Shown here: in pieces, positions 27,118-35,209 of the stretch
Numbering within the stretch: the first letter of the stretch is position 1
Layout: every line of letters begins with the position of its first letter
Origin: Bacteroidales bacterium
GTDB taxonomy: Bacteria; Bacteroidota; Bacteroidia; Bacteroidales; UBA932
Reading direction: 5' to 3'
Assembly: GCA_024401695.1 (NCBI GenBank)
Contig: JAKSKN010000015.1
Span: forward strand, 1 to 64,000
Length of the DNA stretch: 64,000 bases
Notes under the pieces: generated by a model
Seen by the model: only the letters and a program-made list of their open reading frames with translations
Told to the model about the DNA's origin: nothing
Database searches by the model: none
Made by a program: the position numbers and the translations under genes

Positions 27118-29268
27118 ATGAAACACTTGCCGGCACTGATATTGGCCCTTTTTACACTGGCTTCCTGCAGCACTACGAGGCTGCTTACCGGGAACCAGAG
27201 CCGGCTCGTGGAGAACAAGGTGCATTTCAACGGCAGAACGGAACTGAAACCGTCATCGCTTTCGGCGTATGCCAAGCAGACGCCGAACACCCATACCTTC
27301 TTCAAATGGAGTCCCGGACTGAGCATCTACAACTGGGCGGACACGACAAAGGCCGACAGCGGCTGGAACAGGTTCTGCAGTAAAGTCGGCATCGCTCCCG
27401 TCATCTTTGACGGAGGAATCATCCCGAATTCCATTGAGAATATGGAGAACAGGCTGGAGTATCTCGGCTACTATGGATCGAAGGTCACCGCTGTGCCGGA
27501 GACCAGGAACAGGCTGACGACTGTCCATTACTATGTGGACCTGGGCAAGCGTTACAGGATAGATTCAATAGATTTCTCCGTGCCGGAAGGCGTGTTCTCG
27601 GACGAGTTCGCGGATGATATGAAGTCCGTTTCCGTAAAGCCGGGAGACTGGCTCTCCGAGTCAGCCCTTGAAGAGGAGAGCATCAGGAGTACAGCCTATT
27701 TCCGCAACCTCGGATACTACGATTTCAGCAAGAGCAACTATTTCTTCGAAGCCGATACCCTGGGCTCGCGGAACATACTCCATTATGCGATTAAAAACCA
27801 TACCCGCAACGAGACGGGGGAGGATGCCCGCCCGATCGAGAAGTACCGGTTCGGAGACATAAGCATCTCTCACTCGAAGGATGTCCCGTTCAGCGAGACC
27901 CTTTTAAGGAAGATAAACATCCTCAAGCCCGGACAGCTTTATAGCGAAAAGGCGGTGAATGTCAATTTCGCCCGCTTTTCCACCTTGCGCGTGTTCAACA
28001 GCGTCGGCATAGAACTGCAGCCTCAGCCCGATCATACCCTTGACTGCAGCATAGATCTCCGTGAGTCCAAGATGCAGGGCGTGAAGTTCAATATCGAGGC
28101 TTCCACCAACTCTTCGGCACTGGTCGGCATAGCTCCGAAAATAAGCTATTTCCACAAGAATATATTCCACGGCGGCGAGCGCCTGTCGATAGACTTCTCC
28201 GGTAATTTCCAGTTCAAGCCCAGGACAGACCTGCGGTCAACCGAATACACTGCTTCCGTGGCGCTGAGCCTGCCACGGTTCGTGGGGCTTCCGATGAGGG
28301 TCTTTACCGGTCCTAACATCCCCCGTACTGATTTTTCCGCATCATACAGCTTTCAGGACAGACCTGAATATGTGCGCAACATCGCAAGTTTCAGCTATGG
28401 CTATAACGGCCAGATCGGAGACCATTTTTTCTATCAGGTGTCGCCGGTTCAGATCAATTACGTGCGTCTCAACAAGGTCAGTGATTCCTTTCAGGAACTG
28501 CTCATACAGGACCGCGGTTTGAGGGCAACTTTCCAGAGCCACTTCAATGCCGGACTGACCAGTACGTGGTATTATACGTCCGATCCCGCCCTGGTCCCGA
28601 AAGCCTCCTATTATTTTGTCCGGCTTAACATTGACGGGTCCGGTAACGTGCTCAGCCTTTTCAACAAGGCTATGCCTGTGGGTGAGTATGGCGAGAGATT
28701 GATCTTCGGCTCGCCGTATTCGCAGTTCGTGAGAGCGGAACTCAATCTTGGGAAAACTTTCAGATGGGGTGCCGAAAATGGCCAGGCGCTTGCGATGAGG
28801 CTTGTCCTGGGGGCCGGGGTCGCATACGGGAACTCCAGCGAGATCCCATATGAAAAGCAGTTCTTTGCGGGAGGCGCAAATGGTATGCGTGCCTGGAGGT
28901 CAAGGTCTCTCGGTCCCGGCTTTGACCCCGTGTCCGATTTTTTCTCCATCCCAAGCCAGTCCGGCAACTTCAAGTTTGAATTTGATATGGAATACAGATT
29001 CAAGATGTTCTGGAAGCTGGAGGGCGCCCTGTTCGCGGAAGTTGGCAATGTATGGGACAATCTCGTCGATTACGATGTCATCCGCAGCCTTGCCGGCGAC
29101 TGGGGCCTTGGCTTGAGGCTTAATCTTGATTTCATCCTTGTACGCCTTGATGGCGGTTTCAAGGTATATGAACCAAGCCGTGATGAAGGTGCAAGGTGGG
29201 TTGGACCAGCACAGTGGTTCAACAGGGACGGCTTCGCCGTTCATCTCGGCATAGGATATCCTTTCTGA
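27118..29268 (+). CDS. BamA/TamA-family outer-membrane lipoprotein, TamL-like
   Basis: The 716-aa protein combines an N-terminal lipobox (LASC, Cys17) with POTRA-like domains (about 30-330) and a C-terminal 16-stranded Omp85 barrel ending near GIGYPF. The barrel shows the family loop features: FFAGGANGMRAWRSRSLGPG (the L6 region, with the conserved Arg pattern) and the final aromatic residue. In Bacteroidota the TamA orthologue TamL is lipid-anchored in just this way; its role is in outer-membrane protein or lipid delivery. It is divergent from the TrmH-type gene and 1 bp upstream of the GH13 gene. Confidence 0.9.
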   Translation: MKHLPALILALFTLASCSTTRLLTGNQSRLVENKVHFNGRTELKPSSLSAYAKQTPNTHTFFKWSPGLSIYNWADTTKADSGWNRFCSKVGIAPVIFDGGIIPNSIENMENRLEYLGYYGSKVTAVPETRNRLTTVHYYVDLGKRYRIDSIDFSVPEGVFSDEFADDMKSVSVKPGDWLSESALEEESIRSTAYFRNLGYYDFSKSNYFFEADTLGSRNILHYAIKNHTRNETGEDARPIEKYRFGDISISHSKDVPFSETLLRKINILKPGQLYSEKAVNVNFARFSTLRVFNSVGIELQPQPDHTLDCSIDLRESKMQGVKFNIEASTNSSALVGIAPKISYFHKNIFHGGERLSIDFSGNFQFKPRTDLRSTEYTASVALSLPRFVGLPMRVFTGPNIPRTDFSASYSFQDRPEYVRNIASFSYGYNGQIGDHFFYQVSPVQINYVRLNKVSDSFQELLIQDRGLRATFQSHFNAGLTSTWYYTSDPALVPKASYYFVRLNIDGSGNVLSLFNKAMPVGEYGERLIFGSPYSQFVRAELNLGKTFRWGAENGQALAMRLVLGAGVAYGNSSEIPYEKQFFAGGANGMRAWRSRSLGPGFDPVSDFFSIPSQSGNFKFEFDMEYRFKMFWKLEGALFAEVGNVWDNLVDYDVIRSLAGDWGLGLRLNLDFILVRLDGGFKVYEPSRDEGARWVGPAQWFNRDGFAVHLGIGYPF

Positions 29269-29269
29269 T

Positions 29270-30562
29270 ATGAAGCACATTGTCTATCAGGTTCTGCCCC
29301 GGTTGTGGGGTAACGGCCGCTTTTCTGCCTGGAATGCGGCATCGTTCCGTTATCTGTCATCGCTGGGGGTCGATTGCATCTGGTTTACCGGAGTCCCGCG
29401 TCACGCGTCCGGAAAGCCTTTCGTCAAAGGCAATCCCGGATGCCCGTATTCAATATCCGACTGGAAGGATGTCAATCCATACCTTGCCGACGACCCGGAC
29501 AACAGGATGGATGAGTTCGAGGCGCTGGTCGAGCGTTGCCACAAGGCGGGGTTCAAGGTGCTGGTCGACTATATACCGAATCACGTGGCCTGTGATTATG
29601 AGGGAGACATCCGGCATTTCGATTATTGCGACGGCGACTGGACGGACACCCTCAAGAATGACTGGAGTGACCCGCGCACTTTCGAGGCGATGCTTGATAT
29701 TCTCAGTTTCTGGGTTTCCAAGGGCGTTGACGGCTTCCGCTGCGATATGGTCGAACTGGTGCCGGCGGATGCATTGCGCGGCCTGATAGCCGCGCTCAAG
29801 TCGGAAAACCCCGGCCTCCTCTTTGTCGCAGAGGTGTATGGCAAGGAGAACTATCCCCTTTATTCCGAAACTGTCGGATTCGACCTCCTTTATGACAAAT
29901 CCGGGATGTACGACAGCCTGCGTGCCATCTGCTGCGACGGCCACACCGCCAGATCGCTGACCTGGGACTGGCAGTGGCTGGGCCCTCTGCAGCCCCGGAT
30001 GATCAACTTCCTTGAGAACCACGACGAGCAGCGTGCCGCTTCTCCGGAGTTCCTCGGCAGCGCTTCGCGCGGATATGCGGCCCTCGCCGCCTCTCTGCTT
30101 TTCAATACTGCTTCCTTCCTCCTCTATTTCGGTCAGGAGGTAGGGGAGAATGCCGCAGAAGGCTGCCAGGGCAGGACTTCGATTTTCAACTGGTGCCGCC
30201 CGGCATCCATCGGCCGTCTGGTTGATTCCATAGAGTCCGGCAAGAGGCTTCCGAAAGCGGAGGCCGAGGTGCTGCGCAGGTATCGTGAATTGCTGGGCTA
30301 TGCAGGTATCGATGCTTTCTCCAGGGGGAATGTGTGGGACCTGTGCTACTGCAATTATGGCTCGAGAGGGTTTGATGCTGACAGACATTTCGCCTTCCTG
30401 CGCTATGATGAGGGCAGCGCGTGGCTGGTGGTATGCAATTTCTCGGATATTCCGGCAGAGATGGACATCGTCATTCCCGCCGAGGTGCAGCCCGCCTGCG
30501 CTTGCACGGGCAGGGCGGTATGTGCCGATCCGTGGGATGCGGCTGTCGTGAGATTGAAATAA
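29270..30562 (+). CDS. GH13 alpha-amylase-family glycoside hydrolase, cytoplasmic
   Basis: The 430-aa protein lacks a signal peptide and is a single GH13 (beta/alpha)8 barrel with a short C-terminal beta domain (about 365-430). The four conserved regions are readable: VDYIPNHV (99-106), GFRCDMVEL with nucleophile D159, LLFVAEVYG with acid/base E188, and FLENHDEQR with D252. This fits an enzyme acting on alpha-glucans or maltodextrins in the cytoplasm. It starts one base after the tamL-like stop, so the two share a message, though their functions are not clearly linked. Confidence 0.9.
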   Translation: MKHIVYQVLPRLWGNGRFSAWNAASFRYLSSLGVDCIWFTGVPRHASGKPFVKGNPGCPYSISDWKDVNPYLADDPDNRMDEFEALVERCHKAGFKVLVDYIPNHVACDYEGDIRHFDYCDGDWTDTLKNDWSDPRTFEAMLDILSFWVSKGVDGFRCDMVELVPADALRGLIAALKSENPGLLFVAEVYGKENYPLYSETVGFDLLYDKSGMYDSLRAICCDGHTARSLTWDWQWLGPLQPRMINFLENHDEQRAASPEFLGSASRGYAALAASLLFNTASFLLYFGQEVGENAAEGCQGRTSIFNWCRPASIGRLVDSIESGKRLPKAEAEVLRRYRELLGYAGIDAFSRGNVWDLCYCNYGSRGFDADRHFAFLRYDEGSAWLVVCNFSDIPAEMDIVIPAEVQPACACTGRAVCADPWDAAVVRLK

Positions 30563-30564
30563 AA

Positions 30565-30595
30565 TTTGGGGATTTCGAATTTATCCTTATCTTTG
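30565..30595 (+). promoter_or_regulatory. Canonical promoter of tRNA-Glu
   Basis: TTTG (30565-30568), exactly 19 bp spacing, then TATCTTTG (30588-30595). It starts immediately after the GH13 stop codon. Confidence 0.85.
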
Positions 30596-30613
30596 CAGTC
30601 CCAAAACCAAAAT

Positions 30614-30685
30614 GGTGGGTTCGTATAACGGTTAGTACTCGAGATTCTCAATCTCGCAATAGGAGTTCGATTCTCCTACCCACTA
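30614..30685 (+). tRNA. tRNA-Glu (anticodon CTC)
   Basis: A complete cloverleaf: acceptor GGTGGGT with ACCCACT (a G-T pair at 1-72), D arm with AACGGTTA loop, anticodon stem CGAGA/TCTCG with loop TTCTCAA, four-base variable loop, and T arm AGGAG/CTCCT with TTCGATT. The anticodon CUC reads GAG codons. CCA is not encoded. Its layout matches tRNA-Glu of other bacteria. Confidence 0.93.
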
Positions 30686-30725
30686 CTAAAAAAGAGAAAG
30701 TCAGCGACTTTCTCTTTTTTAGTAG
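30683..30725 (+). terminator. Very strong terminator after tRNA-Glu
   Basis: A perfect stem of 20 base pairs with a three-base loop, ending CTCTTTTTTAGTAG. The 5' arm begins inside the last bases of the tRNA. Confidence 0.88.
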
Positions 30726-30942
30726 CTATGCCTCCCAACCCTCTGTCGCTTCGCGACATCCCCCTTTCAGGAGGAATGCGGCTTCACTTCCGTTCCGCCG
30801 GCGACTCCCGTCGTTCGCATCGCTCACTCCTTCGTCGCGGCCGCTGATGCGGCCTTCGCTGCTCCGCAGCTCAAATGGCGGAGAACTCTACGGAATTCTC
30901 CGCTTTTGCGTTGCAGGCAGTTCGCGTTCTGTGAAAAATCAT
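30726..30942. repeat. GC-rich intergenic stretch with several small hairpins
   Basis: About 215 bp without a supportable gene. It contains successive short palindromes: GTCGCTTCGCGAC (near 30747), CCGCTGATGCGG (near 30840), CTGCTCCGCAG (near 30860) and GCGGAGAA with TTCTCCGC (30876-30904). It is GC-rich and rich in CG steps compared with the flanking AT-rich promoter, suggesting a dispersed palindromic repeat, but no second copy is visible in this window. Confidence 0.45.
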
Positions 30943-30950
30943 TACATTTG
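30943..30950 (+). promoter_or_regulatory. -7 promoter box of the small lipoprotein gene
   Basis: TACATTTG, 22 nt before the ATG at 30973. Confidence 0.65.
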
Positions 30951-30972
30951 CGAAACCAATGTCAATTTCAGA

Positions 30973-31551
30973 ATGAAAAGAGTCTTTATAATAGTCGTTT
31001 CGGCGCTTATGGCAGTATCCTGCTCCACAATCAGAAATGTAGTCGATCCCGTTCATACACAGATAGTTCGCGGAACTGTTCTGCCGGAAGTGGTCGGCAT
31101 CTGGAACAATGACGAAGAGATCAAGGGAGATGACCGTACCGGCAAGGTACACGACAGCTATACATTCAAGTCAGACGGCACTTTCCGCCAGAAAGGCAGT
31201 ATGACAATCGTAATGGAGAAGGAAGCCGGCACATATACCTTCGAGATTTCTGCTGCAGGCGGCGGCACTTATGGCATAGAAGAGGGCAAGATTTTCTTTG
31301 ACTACGACCCGAGCCTCGCCGCTGCGGATCTGGCGGGCTTCGATACGAAGGTGAAAGGCAAGTCATCCGATGTGAACAAGGAAACCTTCAATATCAAGAA
31401 CTTTGTCATCAACCCTATGAAGGCTTCGATAAAGTCCACGATGAAGGCCGACCAGATCTACACACTCGATTCCGTCAATGAATCGGAACTGGTCATCACG
31501 AACACAAAGGGCAGCGACAAGCAGCCGCAATCCTTTACCAAACTCAAGTAA
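30973..31551 (+). CDS. Small lipoprotein, lipocalin-like
   Basis: The 192-aa precursor has a signal peptide and lipobox AVSC (Cys17). The mature part starts with a region containing VVGIWNNDEEI, followed by alternating strands (SYTFKSDGTFRQKGSMTI, then TYTFEISAAGGGTYGIEEGK). This resembles the lipocalin-like DUF families common in Bacteroidota, whose ligands are mostly unknown. The start at 30973 is chosen because of the promoter box; the open frame upstream runs through the tRNA and terminator. It is monocistronic. Confidence 0.8.
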   Translation: MKRVFIIVVSALMAVSCSTIRNVVDPVHTQIVRGTVLPEVVGIWNNDEEIKGDDRTGKVHDSYTFKSDGTFRQKGSMTIVMEKEAGTYTFEISAAGGGTYGIEEGKIFFDYDPSLAAADLAGFDTKVKGKSSDVNKETFNIKNFVINPMKASIKSTMKADQIYTLDSVNESELVITNTKGSDKQPQSFTKLK

Positions 31552-31557
31552 TTCAAA

Positions 31558-32172
31558 TTAATTTGTCTCGACCTCGTAGATTGCGAGGAAATCCTTCTCG
31601 GAGATATTCCCGTGAAGCTGGAACATCATATTCTCATCGGCGCCGTCATAGATGACCACGGCTACCAGATTGTCGTTATTGTCGTTTACGCCGAATACGT
31701 AGCTTGCTTCGGGATCGGCTTCTTCTGCGCCAAGAAGACTTGAAAGGTCGCTTTTCAGAGAACTCAGGCTGTCGTCCGGGAGAAAATTGAAATTGGACCG
31801 TATGACCGTCTCCACGTCATCAAATGAATGGCAGATGTTGCGGTATGCACCGTAGTCCAGGCTGTAGCGGAAGTAGTGGAGCAACTCGGATTTCCATATG
31901 CGGAGGGTCATACCTTCCTTGATCTCATAACGTGCCTGCGGAAGATTGGCGTATTTGTTGAGGAATTCATTGTATGCATCCTCGGAAATGACTTTTGTGT
32001 CGAGAACGAGGGATGGCTCGCTGTCGTTTTTCGATCCCGAACGCATATTGGCTCTCTGATTGGAATCGTTTACGACAAAGACTCCGAGGCCGAAGAATAC
32101 CACGGCTACGAGAGTCAAAAGTAAAAAATGTTTCAGATTGCTTGACACGTTATTTGTCGTTATTGTTTTCAT
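31558..32172 (-). CDS. Single-pass membrane protein of unknown function
   Basis: I do not recognise this 204-aa protein. It has a short cytoplasmic start, one membrane helix (about 16-35, LLLTLVAVVFFGLGVFVV) and an extracytoplasmic domain that is acidic and alpha/beta in character. Residues near 165-190 (YVFGVNDNNDNLVAVVIYDG) look like a beta hairpin core. The start at 32172 is chosen because the frame upstream crosses the promoter at 32203-32210. It is transcribed in the same direction as, and 78 bp downstream of, a membrane-bound AraC-type regulator, so it may be that regulator's partner or target. Confidence 0.65.
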   Translation of the reverse strand: MKTITTNNVSSNLKHFLLLTLVAVVFFGLGVFVVNDSNQRANMRSGSKNDSEPSLVLDTKVISEDAYNEFLNKYANLPQARYEIKEGMTLRIWKSELLHYFRYSLDYGAYRNICHSFDDVETVIRSNFNFLPDDSLSSLKSDLSSLLGAEEADPEASYVFGVNDNNDNLVAVVIYDGADENMMFQLHGNISEKDFLAIYEVETN

Positions 32173-32202
32173 AACAAAGGTATCTCGGATAGACAACAAA
32201 GA

Positions 32203-32210
32203 CAAATTTA
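32203..32210 (-). promoter_or_regulatory. -7 promoter box of the single-pass membrane protein gene
   Basis: The minus strand reads TAAATTTG, 30 nt before the ATG. A second match, TACCTTTG (32175-32182), lies only 2 nt before the ATG and is too close to be used for this start. Confidence 0.55.
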
Positions 32211-32250
32211 TCGTTTTTATTATCACAAAAGGTGGCTGAAAAATCACAAA

Positions 32251-33399
32251 CTACTGATTTTCAAGCCATTGTGAAGGTGTAGCATGGTAAAGAATCTTGA
32301 AATTCCGGGTGAATGACGACAAGGAACCATAGCCGCTGTCAACCGCAATGCTTTTCAGAACCACATCTTCTTTCCGTTGTGATTTCATCAATTTCACGGC
32401 GTGCTCGATACGGTATCTGTTGACAAAGTCGGAAAAATTGCCGTTGAAGTTGCTCTTGATGGCTTTTGATACATAGGTGCGGTTGGTACCCAGGAATTCG
32501 GAAAGAGAGATGATAGTGAGTTCCGGATTCTTCCATAGCTCGTGCTCGGTCATTGCATTCGTCAGCCTTGCAGCCAGTGAACCTTCGTCTTCATCCGGTT
32601 CGGATCCGTTGTGAACCGTCTCGGAATCAAGAAGGCTCTTCAAATTCTCGGCAGTATATTGGATTCCGCTCAGCAGATATGAGACGATGCCTATGAACAG
32701 ACATACTATGATCATATAGAGCAGTATCCTCCACGTCGGGATGAAGGAGTAGTGGGGCACGGTGAAGATTGCAAGCGCATAGATGATTGCGGCGAGGCAA
32801 AGCCCTACGAACAACAGGGTCTTGTTTGTTTCCTTGCCTTCACGGGTGGTGTAGACATCGTCGAGAAGGGCGTAATATTTCCTTATCTCAAAAATGGCAT
32901 AGACCAGCACGGAAACTATCTGCAGCAGGATGACCGCCTTGAAGAACCTGTGCCCGAGGAACTCCATTATCTTGAAAGGGAGGGAGGTCTCCATCTCTCC
33001 GCTTTCGCCCTGGATCACGTGCCCCATATAATAGATCTGCTCCGGTTCGGTCATACAGAGCACTACGGCTGTCAGCAGGATGGCGTAGATAATTGACGGG
33101 ATGAACGGGATGAAGTGCCTTGCCCTCAGTCCGCGGTAATCCGTGAGCGTCTTCAGGAACAGAAAGAAAACGGGGGCTGCAAAGGAAACCGTTATCTTCA
33201 ATCCGAGGTCAACCCAGATCGAGTACAGGAAATTGGTGTTGTAATATTGGGCGTAGAAGAAGAGCGAAGCAGCAACCACCAGGTTCAGAATCGAAGCCAT
33301 CTTCTGGGCAGCATTGAGCTTCCCGTCCTTCATCTGGATGAGAATGAATCCCAGGAAAGCGGCAGCTGCCGGCAGGAGATATATCGCGAGAAGCCCCAT
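32251..33399 (-). CDS. Membrane-bound AraC-family transcriptional regulator
   Basis: The 382-aa protein has seven predicted membrane segments in the first 240 residues and an AraC-type DNA-binding domain with two helix-turn-helix motifs at about 275-380. The second motif reads SIAVDSGYGSLSSFTRNFK, with YHATPSQW after it, and the first lies around ISLSEFLGTNRTYVSKAIK. A short acidic linker (HNGSEPDEDEGS) joins the parts. The layout suggests a one-component sensor that binds DNA while in the inner membrane. The signal and targets are unknown; the adjacent single-pass protein is a candidate. Confidence 0.88.
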   Translation of the reverse strand: MGLLAIYLLPAAAAFLGFILIQMKDGKLNAAQKMASILNLVVAASLFFYAQYYNTNFLYSIWVDLGLKITVSFAAPVFFLFLKTLTDYRGLRARHFIPFIPSIIYAILLTAVVLCMTEPEQIYYMGHVIQGESGEMETSLPFKIMEFLGHRFFKAVILLQIVSVLVYAIFEIRKYYALLDDVYTTREGKETNKTLLFVGLCLAAIIYALAIFTVPHYSFIPTWRILLYMIIVCLFIGIVSYLLSGIQYTAENLKSLLDSETVHNGSEPDEDEGSLAARLTNAMTEHELWKNPELTIISLSEFLGTNRTYVSKAIKSNFNGNFSDFVNRYRIEHAVKLMKSQRKEDVVLKSIAVDSGYGSLSSFTRNFKILYHATPSQWLENQ

Positions 33400-33420
33400 T
33401 TTTCAATTGATGCTTATCCA

Positions 33421-33428
33421 CAAATGTA
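33421..33428 (-). promoter_or_regulatory. -7 promoter box of the AraC-type regulator gene
   Basis: The minus strand reads TACATTTG, 21 nt before the ATG at 33399. Confidence 0.65.
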
Positions 33429-33483
33429 AATAATCTCCCCGAAAAAATCAAGATTGTGCGAAATTGTGTAAATTCGAAGGACT

Positions 33484-33507
33484 TTTGATACAAGTATTTG
33501 ATACAAG
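33484..33507 (+). repeat. Tandem 11-bp direct repeat upstream of the MBL-fold gene
   Basis: TTTGATACAAG occurs twice (33484-33494 and 33497-33507), 13 bp apart, in the gap between the AraC-type regulator and the metallo-hydrolase. Tandem sites near one helical turn are typical of AraC-type operators, so regulation by the neighbouring gene is a reasonable guess. No standard -7 box is seen before the downstream gene. Confidence 0.5.
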
Positions 33508-33523
33508 ATTATTTAACCTGTAA

Positions 33524-34243
33524 ATGAATATCACCATGTCAGACAAACCCATCCTTGCAGCCCTGGCGGCACTCGTACTGATTTCCTGCAACTCTAACGA
33601 GGCATCAAAATATGCCCGGGATACTTTCAAGGCCGAGAACGGCACTGAAATCACTTTTACATACTACGGTCATGCCTCCATCGGCATTGAAGCATCGGGG
33701 AAGCACATCTACGTGGATCCGGCGGGAGGAAATATCGACTGGGAAGTGGAGCCGGAGGCCGACCTGATCCTGATCACTCACGATCATTCCGACCACCTTG
33801 ACACCAATGCCGTCAAGGTCCTTGCGGGAAAAGCTGACGGATACACGCGTATGGCCGTCGGTACGACCTTTGAACCGTTCGAAGGCATTGCCGTGGAAGC
33901 GGTTCCTGCCTACAACATCAGTCCTGAGCAGCTTGCTTTCCATCCGAAGGAGAGGGGCGATGCCGGATATGTCATCACCATCGCCGGCAAGCGCATATAT
34001 GTATCCGGCGATACCGAAGACAATGAGGATGTCCTTGCCATAAGGGACATTGACATTGCCTTTGTCTGCTGCAACAAGCCATTCACAATGGATGCCCGGC
34101 AGTGCGCGAATGTGGTGAAGTCAATCCGTCCGAAGGTGTTCATCCCTTACCACTACGGCGGCACGAACATCCCTACGGACCTCGATGCGCTTCAGGAGTC
34201 ACTGAAAGATGTGACAGAAGTCCTCATCCGTCCGCTCGAATAG
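33524..34243 (+). CDS. MBL-fold metallo-hydrolase, UlaG-like lipoprotein
   Basis: The 239-aa protein has a signal with lipobox ending at Cys22 (LISC), or starts four codons later at a second ATG. The metallo-beta-lactamase fold is clear: YGHASIGIE near 48, the metal motif HDHSDH at 86-91, YVSGDTEDN near 162 and the final HYGG near 205. The pattern fits the UlaG/L-ascorbate-6-P lactonase-like branch of small hydrolases. Export of a UlaG-like enzyme is less usual, since most are cytosolic. The substrate is unknown. Confidence 0.87.
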   Translation: MNITMSDKPILAALAALVLISCNSNEASKYARDTFKAENGTEITFTYYGHASIGIEASGKHIYVDPAGGNIDWEVEPEADLILITHDHSDHLDTNAVKVLAGKADGYTRMAVGTTFEPFEGIAVEAVPAYNISPEQLAFHPKERGDAGYVITIAGKRIYVSGDTEDNEDVLAIRDIDIAFVCCNKPFTMDARQCANVVKSIRPKVFIPYHYGGTNIPTDLDALQESLKDVTEVLIRPLE

Positions 34244-34351
34244 TCAATTCCAGGCCAGGCCCTCAAGGCCTTCCTTGATGTTCTTTTTGATTTCTTCCTT
34301 CTGTGCCGGAGCAAGCTCATCCTTGAGCTTCCATAGAATGATATGGTGTGT
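34244..34351 (-). pseudogene. Remnant of a Dabb-domain protein (N-terminal part)
   Basis: The minus strand encodes HHIILWKLKDEL followed by APAQKEEIKKNIKEGLEGLA, which is the typical start of stress-responsive alpha/beta-barrel (Dabb) proteins. It has no start codon (a TAG lies directly upstream) and stops after 35 codons, where the domain should continue for another 60 or so. It is fused at its 5' side to an unrelated amidohydrolase fragment in another frame. Confidence 0.7.
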
Positions 34352-34352
34352 C

Positions 34353-34547
34353 TACTTTTTCGAGAGCAGCAAAATACTTAATAGGCTGCTTCTTGATTGC
34401 AAACCAGTCATTGTGGGAATGCGCGTCGAAAAAACCGGAAGAAACGCTCAATCCGCTGATGTCAACGGTTTCCGCTTCGGAGTCGTGAATTGACGGCGCG
34501 ACCTCCAGTATTCTTTCTCCCTGGAACAGAATGTCACCGACAAAGGT
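34353..34547 (-). pseudogene. Remnant of an amidohydrolase (D-aminoacylase-like), N-terminal part
   Basis: The minus strand encodes GDILFQGERILEV, then a stretch ending DISGLSVSSGFFDAHSHNDW, the N-terminal beta-sandwich and metal-binding HxH start of N-acyl-D-amino-acid deacylase-type amidohydrolases. A TGA lies just upstream (34548-34550) and the likeness ends after KYFAALE, where the Dabb remnant begins. Only about 60 residues of an expected 500 remain. Confidence 0.72.
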
Positions 34548-34550
34548 TCA

Positions 34551-34757
34551 GAGGCGGTTCCGTCATAGATTTTTTAGTCTTTTGACATCAAAGTCCTGAT
34601 GTTTGAAGATTTGTCCTAACATCTGTTGTCAAAGATAAGATTATTTCTGCATATATTGACGGTGTAGAAGTTGGTCTGTCAGTAATTATCCCAGTGTTGA
34701 TGAATTTTATGACGGATCAGAGGCAAGCTGCTGCCGCTGCGAAGCTCTGCTCACTTG
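34551..34757. other. Decayed intergenic stretch, no supportable gene
   Basis: About 200 bp with no gene that can be defended. One plus-strand frame (about 34602-34775) is open for over 50 codons without a start and contains KDKIISAYIDGVEVG; I do not recognise it and its lack of a start suggests a gene fragment. The stretch leads into a repeat copy at 34758. Confidence 0.4.
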
Positions 34758-34871
34758 TGTTCTGTGGAAGTAACTGATATAACAATAATTACGCGAAATG
34801 ACCCCTCTGAATTTCGTGGGGGTCATTTCGTTTATTTTATTGAGTTATAGCAACTTGCTCAGAACGGTCTT
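34758..34871. repeat. 114-bp dispersed palindromic repeat, copy 1
   Basis: Identical to 48044-48157 except one base (G at 34818, T at 48104). It is an imperfect palindrome: GTTCTG and CAGAAC lie at the ends, and the centre is a perfect 12-bp stem, CGAAATGACCCC with GGGGTCATTTCG. The arms of about 47 bp match with a few mismatches and small gaps. Both copies lie between genes in the same orientation. It resembles a small non-autonomous transposable element. Confidence 0.85.
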
Positions 34872-35023
34872 CTAAAAAATGCATACAATTTATAGATTGC
34901 CATCTCCGATCCGAGAAGACCGTCCTTCTCTGCCGCCCTTAAGGAGGGTCCTGGTCTCTTTCATAAAGCAAATATGTCTATTAGCCCAATATATATATAT
35001 CATATGCTTATGATTACAAATAC

Positions 35024-35061
35024 AATCCGGGCGCGGAACTTAATGTTTCTGCGCCCGGATT
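35024..35061. terminator. Hairpin downstream of tRNA-Phe
   Basis: AATCCGGGCGC pairs perfectly with GCGCCCGGATT around a 16-base loop, 7 bp beyond the 3' end of tRNA-Phe on the minus strand. The better T tract lies on the plus strand (GGATTTTTG), so it may work in both directions. Confidence 0.65.
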
Positions 35062-35067
35062 TTTGTG

Positions 35068-35140
35068 TGGTGCTGGGAAGAATCGAACTGCCGACACAAG
35101 GATTTTCAGTCCTTTGCTCTACCATCTGAGCTACAGCACC
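35068..35140 (-). tRNA. tRNA-Phe (anticodon GAA)
   Basis: Acceptor GGTGCTG with CAGCACC, D arm GCTC/GAGC with loop AGATGGTA, anticodon stem AAGGA/TCCTT with loop CTGAAAA, variable GTGTC, and T arm GGCAG/CTTCC with loop TTCGATT. The T stem has one C-T mismatch in the middle, otherwise it pairs well. CCA is not encoded. Confidence 0.92.
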
Positions 35141-35155
35141 GTTGTTTTGGGATTG

Positions 35156-35186
35156 CAAAGATAGGTAAATTTCGGGAAGTACCAAA
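35156..35186 (-). promoter_or_regulatory. Canonical promoter of tRNA-Phe
   Basis: On the minus strand TTTG (35183-35186), 19 bp, then TATCTTTG (35156-35163), 16 nt before the tRNA. Confidence 0.85.
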
Positions 35187-35209
35187 AAATATTTAACTTT
35201 ACTTCGGCT

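Noticed and set aside
29450-30388. 312-codon frame antisense to the GH13 gene
   Set aside because: It mirrors a gene with clear catalytic motifs; the antisense product has no recognisable pattern, promoter or start context.
30421-30972. Extended N-terminus of the small lipoprotein, starting inside the GH13 gene
   Set aside because: The longer frame runs through tRNA-Glu, its terminator and a promoter; the ATG at 30973 gives a proper lipoprotein signal.
32175-32182. TACCTTTG as promoter of the single-pass membrane protein gene
   Set aside because: Only 2 nt separate it from the ATG; the box at 32203-32210 gives a sensible leader.
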